Source: Ophiosphaerella korrae (taxonomy: Eukaryota; Ascomycota; Dothideomycetes; Pleosporales; Phaeosphaeriaceae). From it: 20,380 nucleotides of DNA. Positions within the stretch are counted from its first letter, which is position 1. Every line of letters starts with the position of its first letter. Under the pieces are notes generated by a model that saw only the letters and a program-made list of their open reading frames with translations, ran no database searches and was not told the DNA's origin. This document shows, one piece after another, positions 10,150 through 19,446 of the stretch. The stretch lies in assembly GCA_028456385.1 (NCBI GenBank), contig JALNQF010000602.1, positions 1 to 20,380 on the forward strand. Direction: 5' to 3'. Made by a program: the position numbers and the translations under genes.

Positions 10150-12317
10150 AATAAACTAATAAAGTTAGGGAGTACCTCTCTTACCTTAATATACGCGGTC
10201 TAGGTAGTAATATAGTAGCTAAAGCGCAATACTCTACCTTTAATTTAATATTAATAACTTAGCTACCTACCTCCTAGACTTAGAGAATAGAGTAGACGGG
10301 CTAAACTAGAGACTCGCTAATAGTCTACTAGTCTAGACCTCTACTTCTACGTTTAGTAGTACAATACTAATATTATCCTCTTTAAAACTATTTAATATAT
10401 AGTATATAGCTATACTATAACACTCTACGTTTAAGTATACCTATTCTTAGATACTCTAGATTATTCTCTCCTATACGCGTAAAGTACTAGATTATTAAGA
10501 CTTAATTAACTTTACCTTATTTTACTTTAAGACGTTAGCATTTATAGGTACCTACCTAAAGGTCTTAATTATCCTAGTTACTAGCTTACAACTATAGTAG
10601 TAGATAAATCTTTAAGTAAGCCTAATACAACCTACTTAAATTTATATAGCTTTTACACAATTAATATTACTTTATTTAAGCTTATTATAATTTAATTAAC
10701 ACTTATAGTACTTTTTAAAACGTTAATAAGGCGCGTTATATTACTAATATTATCTAGCCTATATAGTCTATATAAAAACTTATATCTTTCTTCTTCTTTA
10801 GTAGTTATAAAGTCTATTATATTAGCTATAGGATTTACTTCTTTAGACTAAGCTACCTACTATCTAGTATTATAGCTTGCGTCTTTTGTAGATTACTAAA
10901 GTAGCTAGATATTTTCTATAATTACTACTAATCTATAAAGTAAGAATCTTTTCTATTTCTCCTAAATAGTATTAACGTTACTAGACGTGTTAGGTAGAAA
11001 GTACTCCTAGGGCATAAATATAGCAAGATACTATACTACTACCTTATTATTACTTAGTTAACTAATATCTAATTTTAAGAGTGCTAACTTAGAGTAGTCT
11101 ATACCTTTTAGGATTACTAGCTATACTTTCTATAGTACTAGTTATCCTTCTTACTAAAGTTTATACTTAGGTAGCTATCTAAATAGATAACTATATACTT
11201 ACCTAGTTTCTATAGCACCTATACCTATATCTAAGAGAGAGGCTAAGCCTCTTTAAATTCTAAGTCCTTTTAAGTACTACTTTTACTATATTTCTACTTA
11301 AGCTTTATAATTAATATATAATTATATAATAAAAGTACTACTAGCTTTAGGCTATAATATAGATACGCCTATATAAATATAGTTCTTTAGCCTAACTATT
11401 CTAATATTACTACTTTGTCTACTACGTCTTTATTATCTTTACTAGTACTATATCTTAGGTGTTCTTACCTTTAAAAGATCTCCTAATAGAGGGACGAAAC
11501 GTTTAGATACGTCTAGACCTTATTGTAGGTAAATTCTATACTAAAACCTAGTAAGTAAGTAGTAACCTCTACCTATAATAGAGCCTATTCTATAAAAATC
11601 CTATTTATAACCTATACTAAGAACTACTATATTCTATTCTCTAATTTAGTTTCTACTACTAAGTCTCTTAACGCGTTAAGTACTTCTACTACTACTACTA
11701 CCTATTTCTATACTAGGTCTTCTAGTTTCGTTGTATAATTTGTTACGTAAAACACTATAGCTATTATCTTAGTCTACGTTCTAAAGAAGAAAATATTGTA
11801 ATTATAGCGTAGCTCTATAGAAATAGCTTTATTCTATTAATTTACTATACTATAGTTGTACTAAATCTCTAACACTCTACTTTCTTTAAACTCTATCTTC
11901 TCTATAATTCTCTATAGTGCTTTAAACCTATAAAGGTTCTTTATCCTAGCTAGTTTATTAATAGAGTATTTTATACACGTAGGACTATAAGTGTATATTT
12001 AAGTTATACCTATATAAAAGTTTACTTCTTCTTTAAACGTAGTAGAGAATTGCTCTTTATTCTTTAGTATCGATAAGATATCTAATATTACTACCTTCTC
12101 TACTCTTACTACGTAAGACGCCTCTTAATTAAAATCCTATATAATAGCTCCTATATTAGGCGATAATACCTAAGTAGTAGATTTAGATATAAACATACTT
12201 CTATAAAAACACTATCTACGTACTAGATAATCTAATCTAATATATATAGCTTCTTTTATCTTTTATATCTCTCTAAAGAGAACTTAAATATATATTTCTA
12301 TAAACCTAGAAGAGACT

Positions 12318-12326
12318 ATATAAGTA
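12318..12326 (-). other. HUH-like HLH motif remnant (now Y-L-Y)
   Basis: TAC TTA TAT, followed by AGT, reads YLYS. Reversing RIP (CAC TTA CAT GGT) restores HLHG inside an E-x-N-x-R-x-x-LHLHG-L-F-W context, the metal-binding histidines of the Helitron_like_N domain. The downstream codons continue as NIYLSSL, matching the family's GNMHLSSL. Both histidines are lost. The motif is in frame 2 mod 3, one frame from the sequence upstream (1 mod 3), so an indel lies just before it. Confidence 0.8.
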
Positions 12327-13680
12327 GAGTACGCTGCGCTTATTTATCTCTATAGCTCTAAAGTACTAGCTAATACAACTAAATATAGAAGGCTCTCTAC
12401 CTTTATATATTACTTAAAGAATATAGAGATCTCTTAGTAGAAGAATAAAGCTAAGCTAAAGAAGTCTAATATAGCTAACTATATACATTTATACAATATA
12501 TCTAAGCTTATTAAAAATTCTTCTACTTCTTTAGAATCCTAGGTTTAATACGCTACAAGTCTTAGCTTTATAGAGTTTATAATATTGTTTAGATTTAGAG
12601 TAAAACTAGATAGTAGAGATACTTTCTTAGACTATAAGAGACTTAATCTTACGCTATATACCTAAGTAAAGTTCTTATAATATAAGTTACTAGAATCTAT
12701 AAAAGTAATAGACTCTATAAGAGTTATTTTATAGTACTATTACTTGTCTTCTTTAAAGCGTATAGCTTGTCTCTAGCGTTCTCTAACCTCTACGCGCTTA
12801 GTAATTACATAATACGCTCTACTTTAGTAAATTCCTTCCTTGTTTATACTTATTATACTAATATAATTATTCTAGAATCTAACTAGTATATTAAAAAAAA
12901 AGAAAGCGAAGACTCTATACGTAGCAAATTAACTACTATAGCGCTAGAGTATAATTTACGCCTATACCTCTAAACTTAGACTATAAGACGATACTACACT
13001 CCTTACTATAACCTCTCCTAGTAAGGAGACGTTATATAGATACGCCCTATTATACCTAATATATTCTCTTTAACTTATTATAGGCCTCTACCTCTAAAAG
13101 AGAATAGCGTTAGAAATACTTTTATAAAGAACTATATATCTTTTAGGTCTATAAAGTCTTCTCCCTATAAAATAATAATATATAGTTTTAATATTTTTAT
13201 ACTTTATACCTCTATAGACACTATCTATCTACTTTATTTACTCTTTACTAAAATAGACTTATATACTAGAGCGTTATAGAGGTACTATAGCTTCTCTATA
13301 TCTTTTATATTAGGAAGTATATCTAAAGTAAATATTCTAGAAGTACTAATCTCTTTAACGACGTTACTATTTCTATTAATACTACTCTACACCTCTGTAT
13401 TTCTACAACTTAGACTAATCTCTCCTTCTATCTTACTATACTTTACTACTTCTACCTTGTTTAGTATTACTAAAATTTCTCTAATATCTACGTCTTCTCT
13501 AGCTTAAAGCCCCGCTCTACTAGTAGAATAAGCTATACTATTCTTATCTTCTCTTAAGCTAATAGCTTATTACGTTCTAGGTAATTATAAACCTAAGAAA
13601 GTACTCTATAAGACGCTTTACCCTAGCTCTCTATTTCTATAATATCTATCTCTATATTAGTATAATATAAGTTGTTTCTT

Positions 13681-14280
13681 TTTAACTATATATGCGCCTT
13701 TAATAATATAGCGTCTTACTAATAATAGAATTAATAGATCTTTAGGAGCTAGCTTCTTAGCCTCTTACTACAAGATATAGATCTTATCTATTACTTTTAA
13801 TAATAGATAAGGTAATATATATATTACTAGTTCTTATATATTATTAAGAAATACTATAATATACCTCTTAACGTGTTTTAGGTATATAGCGCTCTACTAA
13901 TAGCTTTCTAAAACATTATACTTTGTTATAAAGCTATAATAAGAATTTAGTGCGATAAGCTTCTCTTCTATAGGGGATAAGTCCTTTAACTTGTCTAGAT
14001 ATACGTACTTATATTGTAGCTAGTTATAAACGTAAGCTATAGGTAATAAGGCTCTCCTTTCTAACCTCTTTATATACTCTATATATCTAAGAGTAGTTTT
14101 CTTAGACGTAAAGTATCTATAATAGCTAAACTAAGAACTATACTAAGTATAGAGATCTACTAGTGTTAACTAAGTACTTCTAAACTCTTCTAGCTTAGCT
14201 ATTGCAAACTTCTAATAGTAGATTATATAAGTTTAAATTAGTAACGTCTTTACTTTATAGAAGGTGTTATAGAATTTACG
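13681..14280 (-). other. DUF6570-like and Cys-rich section remnant
   Basis: One minus frame (codon starts 0 mod 3) runs with few stops for 200 codons. It contains FYKVKTLLI, a tract where Cys codons appear as Tyr (TAT/TAC, the RIP product of TGT/TGC), then RYIEYIKRLERRALLP and SPIEEKLIALNS, and ends in HVKRY and LNNI(Q)ELVIYILP. This order matches the section before the nuclease part in fungal Helitron-like proteins. The former cysteines probably bound zinc. Confidence 0.75.
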
Positions 14281-14616
14281 TACTATTACTACCTTTTTTT
14301 TATAGAGGATAGGCTTACACTATAGTCTTTTATAAGACTATTACTTTTTCTCTCTAAATTCTTCTTCTAGAGCACGTATAATTACTATAACTTCTTCTTC
14401 CTAACTTCTATTTCTTTTAATACTAAGGTATACTCTCTTTACTTATTTCTATAGCTATTCTTTTATTCTACCTTTACCTAGCTATATATCTATTTAAGGC
14501 TAGTCTTACTTCTCTAAAGATCTTTCTCTTATACTCTTTTCTCTATACTCTCTCTACGAATTTTTAAAAATATCTATTAATATTTATATTCTATCTTTGT
14601 TTGTAGTAGATTCTAT

Positions 14617-15060
14617 TTATTGCTTATATTTAAAAAATTAAAAAGTCTAGCTCTTTCTATACTATCTAAGGCTCTATAAAATATAGCCTCTCTACTATTA
14701 TTTTACGCTATCTAACCTAAGTTTCTAGAACTACTTATAGGCGCACGCACTATAATAAGCTTACTTTCTTATATCCTATAAGTTATATCTTTAGATATGC
14801 CTAGCCGATCCTTGCTACTAATATCTATTTTCTACTAGTATCCTCCTAATTAATATATATTAATAGGCCTAAGACTAATAATATACCTACAACTTACGTA
14901 CCTATAACCTACGTACCTATAACCTACGTACTTATAACTTTCTATAAGTACTCTCTTATACACTTATATAATATAAGCTGCGACTCTAGGTATATCTATT
15001 AGATTAATACTAGTAATTTTTATTTTCTACTAATAACGCCTTAGCCTATAACGATTAGTA
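14617..15060. other. spacer between divergent decayed genes
   Basis: The minus-strand Helitron-like gene begins at the left edge and the plus-strand decayed frame at the right. The spacer holds a 16-bp perfect palindrome of A and T (14849-14864) and a 15-bp tandem repeat (14895-14939). Short words not much altered by RIP, such as CCGATCC near 14804, occur in it. The Helitron 5' end (A|TC read on the minus strand) should lie here if the element is complete, but cannot be singled out. Confidence 0.4.
14895..14939. repeat. 15-bp tandem repeat, three units
   Basis: Units start at 14895, 14910 and 14925 with the consensus TACGTACCTATAACC. The first two are identical and the third has two C-to-T changes. 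A degenerate fourth unit may precede them (14880-14894). TACGTA is self-complementary, so each unit carries a small palindrome. Confidence 0.85.
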
Positions 15061-18000
15061 GGTATAGTTACTTTTAATTCCTATTACCTAGCCTCCTTAG
15101 ACGCCTCTTATATAGGTTGTAATATTTCTTCTTACTTTATCTTATTAGCTATCTCTTATAAGGCTCTAGGAACATCTTTAGATATCTAAATCTCTAAACT
15201 AGTACTAGCTAAGTTCTCTATACTTTTCCTATATAGCTCTTTTAAAACTTTATATAGAGTTTACCTAGTTCTACTTTCTTCTTACTATATACGTTTATAT
15301 ATTCTTATACTTAGCCTACTAACTACTAAATTACGTTAATTATACTCTTTAAGCTCTTACGGATATTTAGGCGCTAATTATAAGCTCTTTCTATCTAATT
15401 TACCTTTAACGTTATTACTTTTCCTACTCCTATATACTTAGACCTTCCCCTATAAGATTATATTATAACTATCTCTTATCTTTTACTTTTAATCTATATA
15501 ACTAACTACTATTAAGGACCTCTATATAACTTCTTCGCTACACTAAAGATTACTTTTCTTAACTTCTAAGGTTATGTTTATAGTTATACCCTACTCTAAG
15601 CTAGGCTTAGCTTAACTAAACTTTACTATTAATAGGAGATAACCTACTCTAGGTGTAGATATTACTCCCTCTACAACGTTTAGCTTAGTTTAACTAGATA
15701 TTACTATTAATAAAGGGTTATCTCTAAACGCTATATCTACGCTAAACTAACTATTACGTAAGCGCTATAATTACTTAGACGCTACTATTATAAACTCTTT
15801 ATTCTTATATAGACGCTATCTACTTAGATTCTTTACTATTATAATTATCTACTTAAGTTTTATATTCTACTAACTACCTCTCTTATATACTATATAGAGA
15901 TCTTTTAAGTTTAATAAATCCTTTATATTTTATATATCTTCTCTCTTCTCTTTACTTCTTTCTCTAATACTATATTCTCTTTTACGAAAACTATCTTTAA
16001 ACTTACTACCTTTCTATACCTCTCTTCTATTCTACTAAAAAATTTCCTACTAATCTAATTTTACAATATCTCTTCTAAATACTCTACCTAATAATAATAA
16101 TCTTAATCTAAGCGTAACGCTTAATAGCTAGGAAATTTTAATTAGCTCTATAACTATAATATACTTTATATGTCTTTAAATCTCTAAGAAGTTCTCTTCT
16201 CCTAAGAAATAGCACGTTAAGGGCCTTAACTATAAGGCTATTATTACTATCTACTTCCTTTTACTAGCCTAGATTAAAATTACTAAATACGCAACTTTTT
16301 AGCTACAGACTTATAATAATAATAGTAATAACAATAATATTAACTACGTATTTTTTAGTCTTAACTTGTCTATATATAACTAAGAGGTTATTTCCTCTAA
16401 CTAGGATAATACGTAGTTCTTTCTATTAAGACAAGTTTATCTCTACGCCTTTACGTAAGAGGTTAACGTAGATAATAATATAGAATCTAATAGTAGTATA
16501 TTTAACTATACTATCGCCCTTTTATAGTTTAAGACTTAGGGTACTAGCTATAAGTATATTATTCTAACCTTATAAGGTTTTATTAACTAACCTTAACTAA
16601 TATTCTAGAATCTCCCTTTAAACGTTAAACTACGATAGTACTATTATACTACTAATTGTTATATTTTACTAGCTTAGTTATAAGATCTAGTTATACACTT
16701 CTCTATAGTAATCTTCTATTAGGCTTATTAGAGATATAGTAGAAGTGTTATAGCTTTATCTAGCTCTTAACTTTTATTACCTTAGGTAACGCAAATAGAC
16801 TACTTTATTAAAGAGCTTACTAGTTTTTAAGTTTTTATTATCTTCTTTATATACGTAAATCTATAGATAATACACTATAAGAAGATAGTAGAGAGACTAA
16901 ATATATAATTATAACTAAACGCTCTATTTTACTATATAAGAAGGCTCGCTAGTTTCTTTAATTATCGCATTATAGTCTACCTACTAAGCCTTACTTAAGA
17001 CTATATCTTTATTATTATTCTAGAAAACTAGGATTTCTTTACTAAATTATCTAAAAACACTATATTAACTATATCTCTAAAAAAGCGTAAATCTAATTAA
17101 CTTTTAGACCTAGAAACCCTTAAAACATTACCTAACTATAGAGTAAATATAACTATATTATCCTATAAGAAATTACTAAAAATACCCTATTATACACTAA
17201 CTAGATATCTAGTATAAACCTTTACTACTTCTTATACTATAAATATATCTAGCGTACTTATATTACTACTATATAAACGCCTACGCGTAGAAAATATCTA
17301 GCCTACGTTACCCTATACTAATACTCTATCTACTACTACTTTATATATATCGCCTTATACTCTTCTAAATATACTAGTAAACTCTAATAATTAGTTACGT
17401 ACTAGTTATACTACTAAATTATAACTACCTAGACTTTAACCTACTTTTACTATAAATTAGCTTCTACAATCTACTACTTAACCTCTTACTATTCTCCCTA
17501 ATAAATAGACTATATTAATACTATTAGCCTACTAAAAATGTCTTAAATATTAATTAGTCTATTAACTTTAGATATTATATATATACTCTACCTACTAATT
17601 CTATATAATATTAAATTTAGCACTTATAAGCCCTTATTTATAAGCCTTTAACTTTATACTCTATACTATATACTCTATACCTTTATTCCTTAAGGCTTCT
17701 TTAGGTAGCTTACGCCTTATAGGTTATACTTTCCTATTAGATTATAAGGCTATAGAGCTAAAGTTAGCCTACTTACTAAGACTTTATATAGCTACTAGTA
17801 TATAGCTACTATATATAAACTATACTATAATAATTATATAGCTATTTTGTACTAGCTAGAACTAGTAATTGTTTTAGTTAGAAGTACTAACTAAGAGTAG
17901 TAAACCTATATAAATTTGCCTATAATAGCGTATACAAGACTAATAATAACTTCTAAGCCTTAAAGAGAGTTTTAAAGCTAAGATAAAGTTATTCTATAAG

Positions 18001-18260
18001 AATTTAGAGTAATAAAGGCTTAAAGTTAGCGCTATAGAGAGAGAAGTCTATTAAGTTATAAAAGAAGGCGCTTTATAAATTAGGCTTAGATACAATAATA
18101 TAAACGTATTTTTTAGAAATAGTAAGTAATAGACGTTTAGTATTAGCTATAATAGACTAATTTTATAGAATTATAGTAATATACGTTATATATATAGGTT
18201 TTCTAGTTAGTAAAAGTTAAAGTACTAATAGTTTATCTAGTTACAAGGGGTATCTAGTAA
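15061..18260 (+). pseudogene. second decayed long ORF, family not recognised
   Basis: Plus-strand codons starting at 1 mod 3 have about 6% stops over more than 1,000 codons, with many 20-codon lines free of stops (15061, 15241, 15781, 15901, 15961). In the part I compared (16861-17400), another plus frame had about twice as many. Readable words include LLDLETLKTLPNYRVNITIL (17104-17163) and, near the end, LKESFKAKIKLFYKNLE and EREVYQVIKEG (about 17960-18070), which look like a charged helical C-terminus. The Leu/Ile/Tyr-rich composition fits RIP changing Pro, Ser, Thr and His codons. An internal 78-bp (26-codon) duplication lies at 15609-15764. I recognise no domain. A minus-strand frame around 15900-16260 is also fairly open, so the strand is not certain. 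It is divergent from the Helitron-like gene. Confidence 0.4.
15609..15764. repeat. diverged 78-bp tandem duplication
   Basis: The word AGCTTAACTA at 15609 recurs as AGTTTAACTA at 15687. TACTATTAATA and a GG-rich stretch follow in both, so the period is 78 bp, or 26 codons. Differences are mainly transitions. The shift keeps the plus reading frame, in which both copies give a TIN(R/K) word after L-stop-L. Confidence 0.5.
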
Positions 18261-19125
18261 CCTAAAGAGAGATATTAGATCTACTAATTTATAACTACGT
18301 ATTAGTACTTAATAGTGTAGGTACCTCTATATAACTACGTCCTAGTGTATCTTAACAAGGTATACTAATTACAAGTAATAGCTAGTCTAAAGAACTTACT
18401 GTTATAATTAAAGGCTTAGATTTAGGCCCTACTCTAAACGTAGTCTTTTACTACGCCTAGATACTCCTTGAATTTGCCCCTAAATATAGCTAGCCTACTA
18501 AATTACTTACTTTTATAGCCTCTATTTCTATATATTAATTATTCTTGCTATAAACTTACTAAGTACTACTTAGTTTTTTATTAGTAAGATCCTATTCTAT
18601 TTATTCTATTAATAGTAATATTATATAACTTCTTATACTTAGCTAAAAAGATCTAATATAACTTAAAAGAATAACAAGATAGAGTAGTACTATTACCTTA
18701 ATAGTAGAGTATAACTTAATAGTGTATTATTTAAAAGGATACTACTAAACTAAAGAGCTTAGGAAACGTATCTACGTTAGGAGGTAAGTACTTACGTAAT
18801 ATAAGGTATAACCTAACCCCCTCTACGCCTTCTCTTACTATCCTCTCGTCCTAAAAGTATACGCTACCCTTACTAGTATCTAGATACTACGTTAGAATCT
18901 ATAGTTAGTATTACTATATATATACCTATAGACTATATCTATTATAAGGAGTTTTTACTCTATTTAAGATTTAAAGAAGAAAAGGTTATATATAACCTAG
19001 TAAAAGTTATTTTCTAGTAGGTAGTATTTTATTATTACTAATAGATAGCGCTTTAATAATAATATAGCTTTTTCTATCTACTATTATAGGTATAAGGAGA
19101 AGATAATACTACTTGCGCAAGAAGA
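18261..19125. other. no recognisable gene
   Basis: Follows the end of the second decayed frame. A weakly open plus frame can be traced from about 18781 to 19125 (reading words such as NLTPSTPSLTIL). It may have been low-complexity Pro/Ser-rich coding sequence leading into the dispersed repeat, but nothing in it is diagnostic. Confidence 0.35.
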
Positions 19126-19446
19126 AGAAGAGTATCTAACTAAGAGAGAAATAAACACGTCTAATAGCAAAACTATATAGCTTTAAGTAAAGAAGTCTAC
19201 TTTTAGAACTAAAAAGTAGAATAGAATTATTATTATATACGTAGCCTAGGTCCTAGAATTAATCTCTTCTCTTATCTCTAAACTAATAATTCTAAATTTA
19301 TACTATAGAGCTATCTAAGATAGTAGGCCTCCTAATATATATAACTCTAGGCTTAGTATACTATATCTTTAATCTTTACACCTTAATAATACTTTAGGAA
19401 GTATCTCTTAGCTTAGTATACTTTTAGTATCTCTTTAGTTTAGGGT
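19126..19446 (+). repeat. dispersed repeat, copy B
   Basis: Partner of 881-1153 in the same orientation, 18.3 kb away. The core 19223-19446 aligns without gaps to 930-1153. The 44 bp at 19181-19224 has no counterpart in copy A and ends with the same ATAG that precedes it. Just upstream is a purine-rich GAAGAAGAAG tract (19121-19130). The element family is unknown. Candidates are LTRs or internal parts of one transposon family flanking nested insertions. Confidence 0.85.

Larger units (their letters stand above)
8560..14616 (-). pseudogene. Helitron-like replicase/PIF1 helicase, RIP-destroyed
   Basis: This is the remnant of a very large protein (about 2,000 codons) of the fungal DUF6570 / Helitron_like_N / PIF1 architecture, which drives rolling-circle transposition. 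Reading 5' to 3' on the minus strand: a charged, probably coiled N-terminus (14580-14340); a formerly Cys-rich part (14240-14150); SPIEEKLIALNS (13977-13942); an NPLY-like site (13679-13644); the nuclease-type section with FAFFFFN near 12895 and degraded HLHG (12326); then helicase P-loop (10149-10123), DE box (9867), VQG (8910-8902) and a C-terminal SLYV(Q)LL / KKRDIISN block (8812-8720). The frame shifts at about 13680, 13560, 13200, 12360, 12185, 11105, 10440 and 8825, so indels or lost introns interrupt it. Gln and Trp codons are now TAA/TAG. The start at 14616 is ATA, which would be ATG before RIP. Family assignment is by recall of its conserved motifs, not by a search. Confidence 0.85.
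8151..14650 (-). mobile_element. RIP-inactivated Helitron-like element (limits approximate)
   Basis: This is the body of the element, defined by its decayed Rep/helicase gene (8560-14616, minus) plus the putative 3' terminus at 8151. Helitrons are rolling-circle DNA transposons whose protein joins an HUH-type nuclease to a PIF1-like helicase, and both parts are readable here as ghosts. The 5' end (TC on the minus strand, above about 14620) cannot be placed. There are no terminal inverted repeats, as expected of the class. Because RIP needs duplicated DNA, the element or its relatives were probably multicopy in this genome. Confidence 0.6.

Noticed and set aside
11682..11700. Trinucleotide microsatellite (CTA)n on the plus strand
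   Set aside because: It coincides with the Val (former Ala) codon run of the minus-strand pseudogene, so it is a coding relic and not an independent repeat.
12900..13320. Possible gypsy or copia reverse transcriptase on the minus strand
   Set aside because: No YxDD-like box or flanking RT motifs were found. The frame is explained by the nuclease-type section of the Helitron-like protein.
15480..16260. A minus-strand frame with protein-like words such as KFPSYQALRLD and FRRDIVKLD
   Set aside because: Its stop density (about 10%) is higher than that of the plus frame over the same bases (about 6%), and it does not continue beyond this stretch. Kept only as a doubt about the strand of the second decayed ORF.
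881..19446. The direct repeats as the two LTRs of a single retrotransposon
   Set aside because: 18.3 kb spacing, a shared block of only about 300 bp, no TG...CA-like ends and no polyprotein order between them. Possible only with nested insertions, which cannot be shown here.
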